Source of the DNA: Dyadobacter sp. LHD-138
Lineage (GTDB): Bacteria > Bacteroidota > Bacteroidia > Cytophagales > Spirosomataceae
DNA length: 64,000 bases
Direction: 5' to 3'
Assembly (NCBI RefSeq): GCF_030929615.1
Contig: NZ_JAVFVU010000007.1
Span: 186,001 to 250,000, forward strand
Shown: positions 34,345-44,183 of the stretch, piece by piece
Position numbering within the stretch: the first letter of the stretch is position 1
Layout of the letters: the number at the start of each line of letters is the position of its first letter
Made by a program: the position numbers and the translations under genes
The notes under the pieces: generated by a model
Databases searched by the model: none
Told to the model about the DNA's origin: nothing
The model's input: the letters and a program-made list of their open reading frames with translations, nothing else

Positions 34345-37218
34345 ATGGAGAAACCCACCCAAAAGCTATTTTTACTCGACGCCATGGCGTTGATTTACCG
34401 TGCACATTTTGCTTTTATAAAAGCTCCCAGAATCACGTCCAAGGGAATGAATACCAGCGCCGTATTTGGCTTCACCAATACGTTGCTGGAAGTTTTACAA
34501 AAGGAAAAACCGACGCACATTGGTGTAGCTTTTGATACTTCTGCTCCCACATTCAGGCATATTGAGTATCCGGCTTACAAAGCGCAGCGTGAAGCACAAC
34601 CGGAAGATATTAGCGTCGCGATTCCCTATGTCAAGAAATTGTTGGAAGCCATGTGCATACCGATTCTTGTTCTGGACGGTTTTGAGGCCGATGACATTAT
34701 CGGAACCATTGCCAAGGAGGCTTCCAAGGAAAACTTTGAGGTTTTCATGATGACGCCTGACAAGGACTTTGGACAGCTGGTGGAAGAGCATGTGCATATT
34801 TACAAGCCGGCTTTCATGGGTAAAGGAGCCGAAAAGCTGGGTGTCAATGAAGTCCTGGAACGCTGGCAGATCAAACGCATCGATCAGGTGATTGATATGT
34901 TGGGGCTGATGGGTGATGCCGTTGATAACATTCCCGGGATCCCCGGTGTTGGTGAGAAAACCGCCCAAAAACTCATTGCAGAATACGATACCATTGAAAA
35001 TCTGATCGCTCATGGCCATGAAATAAAGGGTAAACTGGGTGAAAAAGTCCGTGAACATGCGGATCAGGCACTTCTGAGCAAGAAGCTAGCGACCATTGAC
35101 ATCACGGTCCCGGTTCCTTTCGATGCGGAAGACCTGACGATATGCGGTGCGAACCGTGACAAAGTAAATGCACTCTTTGACGAACTTGAATTCAAAACGC
35201 TACGTCAGCGGATTCTCGGAAGTGATGCACCGACCTCTAGTACCCCAGCGCCGCAGGTTAAGGTGGTGGATAAAAAAGGCCAGTACGATTTGTTTGGAAA
35301 CCCGGCTGCTGCCGAAATGGCAACGCCAACCCAGCAGGACAAAGATATTTCCAATTTTGAGGCTTCTGGAGAAGAACAGGAAGAATCTACGATTACTGCC
35401 CCGAGAAAAACCATTGACAATACCTTCCATCGTTATCACACGGTTGATACGCCGGAAACAATGAAAAGCCTGGCGCACTACCTGAGCCTTCAGACGGCTT
35501 TTTGTTTCGACACCGAAACAACATCTCTGGAAACGATCGATGCCGATCTGGTAGGCTTGTCTTTTGCCTATATTCCCGGTGAGGCTTTTTACGTGCCAGT
35601 TCCCGCAAATAAGGAGAAAGCACAGGAAATTGTCGAATATTTCAGAGAAGTATTTGAAAATGAATCCATTGAAAAAATCGGACAAAATGTAAAATATGAC
35701 ATTCTTGTTCTGAAAAACTATAACATCGAGGTAAAGGGCAAGTTGCAGGATACCATGCTGGCACATTATCTGCTGGAACCCGACAAACGCCACGGCATGG
35801 ATATTCTGGCGGAAACTTACCTGAATTATGAACCCGTTTCGATCACAACACTGATCGGCAAAAAGGGCGTAAAACAAGGCAACATGCGTGACGTTTCCAT
35901 TCCCGAAGCGACGCAATATGCCGGGGAGGATGCCGACATTACCTTACAGTTGAATACTATTTTTGCCAAAGAGCTGCCAAAGTATAACGCACAAAAATTG
36001 TTCGAAACGGTAGAAATGCCTTTGGTTCAGGTGCTCGCATCGATGGAAAACACTGGTGTAAGACTCGATACCAATGCTTTAGCTGAAATGTCGCAGGTGT
36101 TGGAAGGCGATTTGCGTAAAACAGAATCCGAGATATTTGAAATAGCAGGACAATCCTTCAATATCGGTTCTCCCAAACAATTGGGAGAAGTGCTTTTCGA
36201 TAAAATGAAACTGATCGATAAGCCTAAAAAAACCAAGACCGGGCAATATGCGACGGGCGAGGAAATTCTCTCGGAACTGGAAGGCCAGTTTGAAATTGCA
36301 AGAAAAATCCTGGATTACCGTGAGTTGCAGAAGTTGAAATCAACCTACGTCGATGCACTACCCACGCTGGTTAGTCCGCGCACGGGGCGTATCCACACTT
36401 CCTATAACCAGGCAGTCGCGGCGACGGGGCGACTTAGTTCGACCAATCCAAACCTTCAGAACATTCCGATCCGCACGCCGCGCGGAAGAGAAATCAGGAA
36501 AGCCTTTGTACCGGATAATGAAGACTTCCAGATTCTTTCTGCCGATTATTCGCAGATTGAGCTACGTATCATGGCAGCGTTCAGCGAAGATGCCAGTATG
36601 ATCGAGGCCTTTAACCAGGGACGCGATATTCACGCGACAACGGCAAGTAAAGTGTTTAAAGTAGATCTTCCCGATGTAACTTCTGATATGCGGCGGAAGG
36701 CCAAGATGGTCAACTTTGGTATTATTTATGGTATTTCGGCCTTTGGTTTGGGACAGCGCCTTGCCATCCCGCGAGGTGAAGCTTCCGAGATTATCAAGTC
36801 GTACTTCGAAGAATTCCCTGCGGTAAAAAGCTATATGGATCAGGTGGTTATCGACGCGCGCGAAAATCATTATGTCCAGACGATTTTGGGACGCCGCAGG
36901 TATCTGCCCGACATCAATTCACGCAATCAGACCAACCGTGGCTTTGCGGAGCGAAATGCGATCAATGCGCCCATTCAGGGTTCCGCGGCCGATATGATCA
37001 AAGTGGCGATGATTAACGTCCACAACTTTATCAAACAGGAAAAACTTCGTTCGCGCATGATTTTGCAGGTGCATGATGAATTGGTGTTCGATGTTCATCG
37101 CGATGAAATCGAACTGATCAAAGAAAAAGTGGACGAGCTGATGCGTACGGCTATTCCGTTAGCCGTTAAAATGGAAACAGGAATCGGCGTTGGGGCCAAC
37201 TGGCTTGAAGCGCATTGA
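34345..37218 (+). CDS. polA: DNA polymerase I
   Basis: This 957-residue protein has all three domains: 5'-3' exonuclease (residues 1 to about 300, LLDAMALIYRAHFAF, GVAFDTSAPTFRH, GDAVDNIPGIPGVGEKTA), 3'-5' exonuclease (about 360-550) and the A-family polymerase. The proofreading residues D389 and E391 (FDTETTS) and the YAGEDAD motif are kept, so proofreading should be active. Polymerase catalytic residues are D734 (DYSQIELR) and D911 (VHDEL), with the O-helix RRKAKMVNFGIIYG. It fills gaps and removes Okazaki primers. A hydrophilic linker at about 295-350 separates the first two domains. Confidence 0.97.
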   Translation: MEKPTQKLFLLDAMALIYRAHFAFIKAPRITSKGMNTSAVFGFTNTLLEVLQKEKPTHIGVAFDTSAPTFRHIEYPAYKAQREAQPEDISVAIPYVKKLLEAMCIPILVLDGFEADDIIGTIAKEASKENFEVFMMTPDKDFGQLVEEHVHIYKPAFMGKGAEKLGVNEVLERWQIKRIDQVIDMLGLMGDAVDNIPGIPGVGEKTAQKLIAEYDTIENLIAHGHEIKGKLGEKVREHADQALLSKKLATIDITVPVPFDAEDLTICGANRDKVNALFDELEFKTLRQRILGSDAPTSSTPAPQVKVVDKKGQYDLFGNPAAAEMATPTQQDKDISNFEASGEEQEESTITAPRKTIDNTFHRYHTVDTPETMKSLAHYLSLQTAFCFDTETTSLETIDADLVGLSFAYIPGEAFYVPVPANKEKAQEIVEYFREVFENESIEKIGQNVKYDILVLKNYNIEVKGKLQDTMLAHYLLEPDKRHGMDILAETYLNYEPVSITTLIGKKGVKQGNMRDVSIPEATQYAGEDADITLQLNTIFAKELPKYNAQKLFETVEMPLVQVLASMENTGVRLDTNALAEMSQVLEGDLRKTESEIFEIAGQSFNIGSPKQLGEVLFDKMKLIDKPKKTKTGQYATGEEILSELEGQFEIARKILDYRELQKLKSTYVDALPTLVSPRTGRIHTSYNQAVAATGRLSSTNPNLQNIPIRTPRGREIRKAFVPDNEDFQILSADYSQIELRIMAAFSEDASMIEAFNQGRDIHATTASKVFKVDLPDVTSDMRRKAKMVNFGIIYGISAFGLGQRLAIPRGEASEIIKSYFEEFPAVKSYMDQVVIDARENHYVQTILGRRRYLPDINSRNQTNRGFAERNAINAPIQGSAADMIKVAMINVHNFIKQEKLRSRMILQVHDELVFDVHRDEIELIKEKVDELMRTAIPLAVKMETGIGVGANWLEAH

Positions 37219-37263
37219 TGTGCCAAAGACTTAATATCTTGTAGTAAATACATGCTACAAATC

Positions 37264-37317
37264 ATTCATCCGGTATTTAGATTGATGTTTCGATCAATTT
37301 CTAAATACCGGATGAAT
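37264..37317. terminator. Terminator between polA and the T9SS cargo gene
   Basis: Seventeen-base perfect arms (37264-37280, 37301-37317; ATTCATCCGG ... CCGGATGAAT) with a second inner ATTGAT/ATCAAT pairing. It can act in both directions between the convergent genes. Confidence 0.85.
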
Positions 37318-37342
37318 AATGAATTTGCTTGGTTCTGGGCAA

Positions 37343-38197
37343 TCAGTTCATCATAACGAATGATGAACTGGCCTGCTGCTGAGCATTTTTTATTTTAATC
37401 ACAAAGGAACCTGCCTGGTTCCTGATGCCAGGCAAGGAAATTTGCTTGTCATCCGCAAGGGTATACGCATTATTTTGATAGATGATATTCCCTGTCACAT
37501 CACAAACCTGCACGCTTAAACTTTCCCCCTTCGTGTGACCTGAGACAAGGAATTTTAGGTCTCTGGCCCGTGCAGGGTTAGGAAACGGTATCACAGCAAG
37601 CACTTCACTGAATCCCTTTACACCAATGATGCGGCTGTATGAACTACTTCCATCCCCATCCACCTGCTTCAGGCGATAATAAGTGTAGTCTGCCTCCACA
37701 TTGGGATCTGTTAGTTTATAAGAAACATTTTGGGATGAGTAATTTTTGCCTTTCACAGAACCAACAACCTGAAAACCATTGGCTGGGTTTAAGGTTCGCT
37801 CAACGTCAAAATGATCATTATTAACTTCCTCAGTGGTGGTCCAGCTAAGCAAAACCTGCGACTGATCCAAGCGTACTCCATTGAATTCAATCAGCTTTAC
37901 AGGCAACGGTGACGCCAGTAAACAGGAAGAACCACAATCCTGGGTAGCACTGGCACGCCCATTGATCAAAACGTTTCTCCTGCGCGCAGTTAGGGCACGT
38001 ATTCTATCATTGCCCGCTTCATTTCTGCCTACCAATCGATTCCCAGGTTGCCTTGCCGTTGAAACAGATCTACCGGTTATTCGGTTTTTGATTTGCCCAG
38101 CCGCTCTTGGCAAATGTTGTGACATTGCGAATGTAGAAATCAAAGTCAATACCAGTATTGTTACCCATAATCCCGCGCTTTTTTGAAGTAGGATCAT
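37343..38197 (-). CDS. Secreted protein with T9SS type A sorting domain
   Basis: A 284-residue protein with a signal peptide (VTILVLTLISTFAMS, cleavage before QHLP). A basic, Arg-rich stretch follows (residues 30-85), then a fibronectin-like domain of the kind that precedes sorting signals (LPVKLIEFNGVRLDQSQVLL, VNNDHFDVERTLN) and the C-terminal sorting domain (VIPFPNPARARDLKF ... GSFVIKIKNAQQ). It should be exported by the type IX system. No catalytic motif is seen. Its ATG overlaps the stop of the gene before it (ATGA), so the two are translationally coupled. Confidence 0.82.
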   Translation of the reverse strand: MILLQKSAGLWVTILVLTLISTFAMSQHLPRAAGQIKNRITGRSVSTARQPGNRLVGRNEAGNDRIRALTARRRNVLINGRASATQDCGSSCLLASPLPVKLIEFNGVRLDQSQVLLSWTTTEEVNNDHFDVERTLNPANGFQVVGSVKGKNYSSQNVSYKLTDPNVEADYTYYRLKQVDGDGSSSYSRIIGVKGFSEVLAVIPFPNPARARDLKFLVSGHTKGESLSVQVCDVTGNIIYQNNAYTLADDKQISLPGIRNQAGSFVIKIKNAQQQASSSFVMMN

Positions 38198-38802
38198 GGA
38201 TTTATTACCTTATTGGTGATTCTATTCCATCCCGTAGCCTGACCAGCACTAAACTTACCGGCGTTACTTATAGTATAGGGATATATTTCCAAACTACCGT
38301 ATTCGAAACTAATGGCTTCCACCTGGCAGCTGCAATCCTCTACAAGGTCTGTCGAAAAAGCTTTTACAGCCGCATTTCTTAGAATTATTTTATGGGCCAC
38401 ATTTCTTTTTGGGCTACCATCCAAGGCTATGGTTACGATCTCTATGTCCATCAAATCCCCCTGGCATTGGGCTAGAAAGAATCTGGCTGAAGAAAGGTCG
38501 CCTTTCTTGGCAATTGTGAGCGGTGCAAAAACGATAGCACCAGCACCAGCACTTGGACTGCCGATATTGAGGGCCTTCTCTGTGTCAAATCCCGCACTTG
38601 AAAGCGTAGCATAGTTAGCCAAAATAGGATTGCCTCCTACACCGACGTCGACCACCCCGGGAGCCTCATTAGGGCTGGCACCGGTGGTGATGACGTTTCC
38701 GTTCGATTTGGTGGCTTTAAGGAAAAGCCTACCTTGGGCTTGTACTTCTTCACTAAGGATAACACAAAAGAGCACGGCTATCGCCATGTAAAAATTTTTC
38801 AT
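38194..38802 (-). CDS. Secreted protein, possibly Hcp-like beta-barrel
   Basis: A 202-residue protein with a signal peptide (MAIAVLFCVILSEEVQA, cleavage before QGRLF). The mature part is beta-rich. The order of the later strands (IVFAPLTIAKKGDLSSARFF, DIEIVTIALDG, VAHKIILRNAAVKAF, VEAISFEYGSLEIYPY) recalls the Hcp tube protein family of type VI secretion and its secreted single-domain relatives. This is a weak resemblance by eye. A signal peptide is unusual for a true type VI tube protein, so it could instead be an extracellular protein sharing the fold. It is coupled by an ATGA overlap to the T9SS cargo gene. Confidence 0.5.
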   Translation of the reverse strand: MKNFYMAIAVLFCVILSEEVQAQGRLFLKATKSNGNVITTGASPNEAPGVVDVGVGGNPILANYATLSSAGFDTEKALNIGSPSAGAGAIVFAPLTIAKKGDLSSARFFLAQCQGDLMDIEIVTIALDGSPKRNVAHKIILRNAAVKAFSTDLVEDCSCQVEAISFEYGSLEIYPYTISNAGKFSAGQATGWNRITNKVINP

Positions 38803-38859
38803 AATTTAGATGGATTGGTTTACTTCTCGTGAATTTAGGATAACTTTTCATATAAAAGA

Positions 38860-38891
38860 GAACCGTTGCAAGAATAACTATGCAACGGTTC
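38860..38891. terminator. Terminator after the SusC/SusD operon
   Basis: Eleven-base perfect arms GAACCGTTGCA (38860-38870) and TGCAACGGTTC (38881-38891) with a 10-base loop, 85 bases downstream of the SusD stop on the same strand. Confidence 0.75.
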
Positions 38892-38975
38892 GATTAATCT
38901 AACTTAAGCTTATTTCAAATCTGTATCACTATTTCAGGACTAGTCACTATCCCATTACTGTTTCTTCTCTTTCGT

Positions 38976-40571
38976 TTATTTAGCCAGCCACACCGCATCG
39001 TTGATATCATCTTTACCCGCGAATTGTCTGTCAATTGCTGCTTTGTAATTCTCAGGATTGAAAGTACGTTCAGAGGTAGGATACTGCCACCGCGAAGCGA
39101 TTCGTCCCGAATTCCCTGTACCGACACCCGTCATAAATTTAGGAAAACCGGTTCGTCTGAAATTAAAATAAGCCTCCATGCCCGAGTTCATAAAGAAAGC
39201 CAGGTATTTCTGCGTCAGAATCTGTTCCAGTCCGGTAACATTGTTGCCGCCATATTTAATCAAGGGCTGGCCATAGTAGGCATCAAAGTTGAAATTAACA
39301 TTATAACTGACAAAATCAGCTGCGTCCCGTCCTCCTGTCCTGGTATATCGCATGGGATTTGCCCCATCCTTGATCCCGTAAAAGCCAAGAGACGCTTTAA
39401 TTCCTTTTTGATACCATTCTTCGGCACTTCCGGTTGCCCATCCCCGATTGATCCCTTCGGCAATGTTGAAGCACATTTCAGGGTATCCAATGATATACGC
39501 ACTTTCTCCGATATAATTGGTATAATAACGCGAACGGCTCTGGAAGGAATAGGCGCCTGGCGCAAACCCTGTCCCATTATCAATACCCGCCTTGGCCGAC
39601 ATATCCGCCAAATCCTCTCCTGAACTCGCTCCGACGAACGCGGTGAAATCAGATGGAAGTTTTCCGGCTTTCAATTGGGCACCCGCAGGCTCCGTAGTAA
39701 CCATTACGCGTGGATCTTTCCTTTCAGACAAGAGCCCAACATAAGTAGCGGCCATGTTCTGCCGGGTTGCGTCAAATCCGAAGTTATCGGGATTCGAAGG
39801 ATATTTATTAAAATTGTTTGACACAAATTCGAGGTTATCTGCAAGTCCCTCCGGTAATGGATATTTCGTTGGATTGTTTAACATTTCAGCAAACTGTGCT
39901 TTCACGTTCATGCCCGCCTCGGCTTCCTTCTTGCTTAACCGTATCAACATTCTTAACCGGAATGCATTGATTACTTTTTGCCATTTTGCCAATTTGCCCG
40001 CAAAATAAAAGTCCCCCGTAACATCCGTTTCCCCTTTGGCGATCAAAGACGTAATCTCACTATTAGACTCATCCAGCCATTTCAGTATCTGGATGTAAAT
40101 ATCCTTTTGTGAATCATACTTGGGTTCAAGATTTTCACGACCCAACAGGGCTTCATTCATCGGCAGATCACCGGTACGAACGGACATCTGGTCCATAAAA
40201 AACGCCCTGAAAAATTTACCCAAAGCTGCATAGCCGTTGATATCGGCAGCACCCGTTTTCTTGTGTTCCAGTTCCATCTGCACCACGTTTTTTAATGTGG
40301 AATAATGGTTCGTAAATGCCGACCACTGATATTCGTTGTTGCCATAATAATTATAATTAATGGCATAAAACTGGTTCCAGCGCATTTCCGAACTGAAAGG
40401 TCTCCCCGTATTATTATACATATCAAATTCAATCCCCTGTAAAATAAGGGAAGCCGGTGCAGAAGTAGCACGATTAGGGTCAATTTCCAGCTCCTCGAAG
40501 CTCTTTTCACAACCTGTCAGCAACAAGGCTGTGAACGTAAAAAGTGGGAATATTATCTTTTGAAAACGCAT
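38976..40571 (-). CDS. SusD/RagB family outer-membrane lipoprotein
   Basis: This 531-residue protein has a lipoprotein signal ending LLLTGC (Cys 21) and starts the mature part EKSFEELEIDPNRATSAPASLILQG, the form of the SusD-like 2 (starch-binding associated) group. Helical TPR-like segments carry the fold (AALGKFFRAFFMDQMSVRTGDLPMNEAL, WQKVINAFRLRMLIRLSKKEAE). SusD proteins sit over the SusC channel and hold the substrate. It lies 41 bases after susC. No carbohydrate enzyme is next to it, so the substrate could be a peptide, glycan or other nutrient. Confidence 0.92.
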   Translation of the reverse strand: MRFQKIIFPLFTFTALLLTGCEKSFEELEIDPNRATSAPASLILQGIEFDMYNNTGRPFSSEMRWNQFYAINYNYYGNNEYQWSAFTNHYSTLKNVVQMELEHKKTGAADINGYAALGKFFRAFFMDQMSVRTGDLPMNEALLGRENLEPKYDSQKDIYIQILKWLDESNSEITSLIAKGETDVTGDFYFAGKLAKWQKVINAFRLRMLIRLSKKEAEAGMNVKAQFAEMLNNPTKYPLPEGLADNLEFVSNNFNKYPSNPDNFGFDATRQNMAATYVGLLSERKDPRVMVTTEPAGAQLKAGKLPSDFTAFVGASSGEDLADMSAKAGIDNGTGFAPGAYSFQSRSRYYTNYIGESAYIIGYPEMCFNIAEGINRGWATGSAEEWYQKGIKASLGFYGIKDGANPMRYTRTGGRDAADFVSYNVNFNFDAYYGQPLIKYGGNNVTGLEQILTQKYLAFFMNSGMEAYFNFRRTGFPKFMTGVGTGNSGRIASRWQYPTSERTFNPENYKAAIDRQFAGKDDINDAVWLAK

Positions 40572-40612
40572 GATCGTCGTGTTAAAGTTTTTAAATCTGT
40601 ATCCTGATTCAC

Positions 40613-43600
40613 TTAAAAAGTAAGATTAACATTGATTCCATAACGGCGCATGGACGGCGTCTGCGGACTTGATTCTCCGCCAGATATATACTGGTTCAAA
40701 TCAATATCCTTCTTCTCCGCGAAGTAAAGCAGGTTTCTACCTACCAGAGAAACTGAAGCGTTACGGACGATTTTGGATTTCGCCAGCCAGCTTGCTGGAA
40801 CCGAATACCCGATCACGACCTCTCTAAGCATGGCAAAAGAACGGCTCATAAGATTTCCTTCATCCGAATTGTAATAGCGGCTCACCCAATCCTGTACGTA
40901 TTGTTTTGTTGCATTCGGTGCAAAGGTCAACTCCGACATGTTGGTAATTTTGCCGTCCGTATCGAAATTAAGTGCTTTGCCATTGCTGATCTGCACGCCT
41001 TCGCCCAGGTAGTTTTTACTATCTTTCGAACCCGCTTTGAATCCTTCCCAATCCTTTAAACGGGCTTCTCCTAAAGCGCCCTCACCCAATTGTGCATTGC
41101 GCCCTCCACGGAACGTCTGTTTCTGCACATGATTGGAAATAACCCCACCGATACGTCCGTCGAACTGAAAGCTGAAACTGATATTTTTGTAAGCAAACTT
41201 GTTATTGATACCAAACACAAACTTGGGGTTTATATAACCCAGGAACTGACTCACAGGCGAATAAACAGGTCTTCCGGATGCATCATTGATAATTTGTCCG
41301 TCGGGTGTATGAGCAAAGGCGCGACCGTAAAATTTATCCAGCCTGTCGCCCTCTTTGAAAAAGGTATTTAATTCGTTAACCCCTGGATAAATATTTTTCA
41401 AAACCTCCTTATAGGTAGAATAATTGGCCACAACATCCCAGTTTAGTCCGCCAGCGCTTTTTAACACTGATCCGGTCAATGCAATTTCCAATCCAGTTTT
41501 TTGGGTATTCACACCATTAACCAGGTAAGAATTATAACCGGTTGTCGAGGAAATCGGCAAAGGATAAATCCGCGGCCCTTCATTGGAAATAAAGTAGGTC
41601 ATATCCAGCCCGATCCTGTTCTTCAAAACCCTGATGTCAATTCCCATTTCGGTTTGCGAAGTGGTACTTGGTACAATCCCCGGGTTGTTTAGTGTATTTG
41701 TAAAATAAGCAGCAGGCGTATTGTTATAGGTAAACGGGGTGGAATACACCGCGGCATTCTGGTAACTCGGCCCTCCGTAAGGTGAGTAATACTGATCTCC
41801 GTAACCGATCGGATTTCCGCCCCCTAATGCCGGCGTAGTACCAATGTCTGCGGTGGTCAGACCGTCTTTCACATTGGCATAAGACCCGCGAAGTTTCAGG
41901 AAAGAAATCACTTCCGGTACCGGGAGGTAATCCGACAAAACAGTGGACGCGGCAACCGAGGGATAAAAGAAGGTATTGTTTCCCGCTGGCAGTGTTGAAA
42001 GCTTATCCAAACGTCCGGTTGTTGAAATCGTGAAATAATCCTTATAGCTAAAATCAGCCGAATAATAGGCAGAATTCACACGCATATCCGACATAAAATT
42101 CGATGTTTTAACCGGCCTTAAAGAGTTGTTAAAATTGTAAAGACCAGGCACATTCAAATAATCAGTCGAGCCATATTGGGAATTGTATGAAAAAGTACGC
42201 AGGTTACCACCAGCCCATATCTTGGCATTGAAACCTTTAAAAAGATCTTTGTCAAATTTAACCAGTAGATCGGTATTATTTTCAAACAAATCCCGGCGGT
42301 CTTCGCGGTAGTCACCCTTGGCTTCTTCCCTTCCGTATGAAGTAGCGGAGTAAGGCATTTTTTCATTCCTGAACAAATTCCATGTGGTGACCTGCGTACG
42401 CAAGGTGGCTTCCAGGAAGCTGTTTATTTTAAACGTCATCGCAGCCTGACCAATGATATCCGTTTTCTGATGACCGCGCAGCCATTCATAACTCATAAAA
42501 TACGGATTGTTGTAACGCTGATATTCCGCATAAATTTGCTGAATACCCTCTTTACCCGGCTGCCAGTAGTTCCGCATATCGTCCACGTTCCAGTCCGCAC
42601 CGGCCCAGAAAATCATGTTGTAGATAATGGAGTTAGGCCCGTAATTTACGTCGGGAATATTGGGTGAATACTGGCGGTTGTATTGCAGGCCAGATTCAAA
42701 TTTCCAGCGGTCCGAGAATTTATAATCCGCTGTAATATTGAAGTTTGTAATATTCAGCTTCGTATTGGGAACAATCCCTTTCTGGTAGATATTCGAAACA
42801 GAAAAACGGATATTGTGTTTTTCACCAGATGCAGCAACCGACACGTTATTGGTCGATAAAATCCCTGGTTCCAGAAAACGTCTGAGATTATCCTTTCCGC
42901 GGTTAATCCAGGGTGTTGCCGAGCGTACTTTTGTTACAGGATCCACCGGACTGTCATACTGTGGGATCAGCTGTCCTTCAAATTTTGGGCCCCAGCCACC
43001 GTCATAATCTCCGTCATTCAAACCACCACCTTTTCCATCGCCAAAGGCATAGCGGCCATGATCACCCGGGCCATACTCGTCCTGTACTTTTGGAATCGAG
43101 TAAAAGCCTTTGTCCATCATCGTCGATGAATTAAAATCCACGAAAAAGCCACGTTTGTCTTTTGTCCCTCTCTTGGTCGTGATCAAAATGGCGCCGTTTT
43201 TACCTCTGAATCCGTAAAGTGCCGACGCGCTGGCACCTTTCAATACCGAATAGGTTTCGATATCATCCGGACTGACATTCCAGGTATCCGAATTAACCGG
43301 CACACCATCTACTACAAAGAGTATGTCGGTGTTACCACGAAGGTTAATATTCGGCTTTCTCAGCAGTTCCGGCTGTGCACCGATGGTCAAACCGGCCACT
43401 TTCCCAGCCAAAGCATTGATGGCGTTCGGCTCACGGGCCTTTATGGTCGAAGCACCGTCAACCGACTGAATCGCGACACCAATACGCCGGACGTCCTTTT
43501 TGATACCCAATGCCGTTACAACCACTTCACTAAGTTGCTTGGAATCAACACCAAGGACCACATCCAGTTTGGTACGGGAGTTAAGCGCAACTTCTTCGGT

Positions 43601-43849
43601 TGCAAACCCAACAAAAGAAAAAATTAAAACAGCATTTCCGTCGGCAACAGTTAATTCGTAAACTCCCTGCGCATTGGTACCGGTACCTTCCTTGGTACCC
43701 TTTACAATAACACTGGCACCGGGAACCGGCTCGCCTGTACTTTTATCGGAAACTTTTCCGGATACTTTGACCTGCCCAAATACCTGAAAAGAGCAGAAGA
43801 GCAGCATTAACATTAATACGGCCCTGGGATGAGTAGAAGAATGGATCAT
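40613..43849 (-). CDS. SusC/RagA family TonB-dependent transporter
   Basis: From ATG 43849 the protein has 1078 residues and a signal peptide (MIHSSTHPRAVLMLMLLF, cleavage near VFGQ). A start at 43888 would push the signal inward. Domains are the N-terminal carboxypeptidase-regulatory-like domain (VSGKVSDKSTGEPVPGASVIVKG), the TonB box region and plug (LSEVVVTALGIKKD, INLRGNTDILFVVDGVPVN) and a 22-strand barrel to the C-terminus (YGINVNLTF). It imports a large nutrient across the outer membrane in complex with the SusD partner. It is preceded by a putative promoter and a LacI-type palindrome. Confidence 0.94.
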   Translation of the reverse strand: MIHSSTHPRAVLMLMLLFCSFQVFGQVKVSGKVSDKSTGEPVPGASVIVKGTKEGTGTNAQGVYELTVADGNAVLIFSFVGFATEEVALNSRTKLDVVLGVDSKQLSEVVVTALGIKKDVRRIGVAIQSVDGASTIKAREPNAINALAGKVAGLTIGAQPELLRKPNINLRGNTDILFVVDGVPVNSDTWNVSPDDIETYSVLKGASASALYGFRGKNGAILITTKRGTKDKRGFFVDFNSSTMMDKGFYSIPKVQDEYGPGDHGRYAFGDGKGGGLNDGDYDGGWGPKFEGQLIPQYDSPVDPVTKVRSATPWINRGKDNLRRFLEPGILSTNNVSVAASGEKHNIRFSVSNIYQKGIVPNTKLNITNFNITADYKFSDRWKFESGLQYNRQYSPNIPDVNYGPNSIIYNMIFWAGADWNVDDMRNYWQPGKEGIQQIYAEYQRYNNPYFMSYEWLRGHQKTDIIGQAAMTFKINSFLEATLRTQVTTWNLFRNEKMPYSATSYGREEAKGDYREDRRDLFENNTDLLVKFDKDLFKGFNAKIWAGGNLRTFSYNSQYGSTDYLNVPGLYNFNNSLRPVKTSNFMSDMRVNSAYYSADFSYKDYFTISTTGRLDKLSTLPAGNNTFFYPSVAASTVLSDYLPVPEVISFLKLRGSYANVKDGLTTADIGTTPALGGGNPIGYGDQYYSPYGGPSYQNAAVYSTPFTYNNTPAAYFTNTLNNPGIVPSTTSQTEMGIDIRVLKNRIGLDMTYFISNEGPRIYPLPISSTTGYNSYLVNGVNTQKTGLEIALTGSVLKSAGGLNWDVVANYSTYKEVLKNIYPGVNELNTFFKEGDRLDKFYGRAFAHTPDGQIINDASGRPVYSPVSQFLGYINPKFVFGINNKFAYKNISFSFQFDGRIGGVISNHVQKQTFRGGRNAQLGEGALGEARLKDWEGFKAGSKDSKNYLGEGVQISNGKALNFDTDGKITNMSELTFAPNATKQYVQDWVSRYYNSDEGNLMSRSFAMLREVVIGYSVPASWLAKSKIVRNASVSLVGRNLLYFAEKKDIDLNQYISGGESSPQTPSMRRYGINVNLTF

Positions 43850-43876
43850 ATAGAGTTTATGGTTTATTGTTAAACG

Positions 43877-43884
43877 CAAAACTA
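43877..43884 (-). promoter_or_regulatory. Putative -7 box of the minus-strand susC
   Basis: On the minus strand the sequence reads TAGTTTTG, a match to TAnnTTTG, 27 bases before the ATG. A partial -33 element (TTG, 17-base spacer) is at 43902-43904. Confidence 0.4.
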
Positions 43885-43990
43885 GCAAACCAACATTACC
43901 CCAATAGTGAGATAATGTTAAGTATATGTAAACTTCATCTAAAAAAAAGTAAAGAACAAGAAAAATTTAAAATTTTATAAAATACTATAT

Positions 43991-44004
43991 TGCAACCGAT
44001 TACA
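43991..44004. promoter_or_regulatory. LacI-type operator candidate upstream of susC
   Basis: TGCAACCGATTACA differs at two positions from the perfect palindrome TGCAACCGGTTGCA, the common form of LacI-family operators. It is about 140 bases upstream of the susC start on the minus strand. No LacI gene is in the window, so any regulator would lie elsewhere. Confidence 0.3.
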
Positions 44005-44183
44005 ATCGATACAGCTATCAAACGAGTCTCTGAATAGTAAACTCAAGTTTATAATAACATCATCAAATGATGTTAACAAAATAATATTGCCAAATTCAAC
44101 AAATAAGGAATCCGACGGTACAATACGAAGGTTTACTTCAAAATCGATATACCTACCGTTATGCTTTAAACGTATGCCACTTG

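Larger units (their letters stand above)
43850..44183. other. AT-rich regulatory spacer between threonine synthase and susC
   Basis: This 334-base spacer holds the susC -7 box and the palindrome at 43991-44004. The rest (including runs such as AAAATTTAAAATTTTATAA) is AT-rich and carries no gene that I can support. Confidence 0.6.

Noticed and set aside
35200..35916. Long open frame of 238 codons opposite polA
   Set aside because: It is a shadow of the polA coding frame, with unlikely composition and no start context.
38194..38802. Part of a type VI secretion cluster
   Set aside because: No TssB/C, VgrG or ClpV genes are nearby and the protein has a signal peptide; only a fold resemblance is noted.
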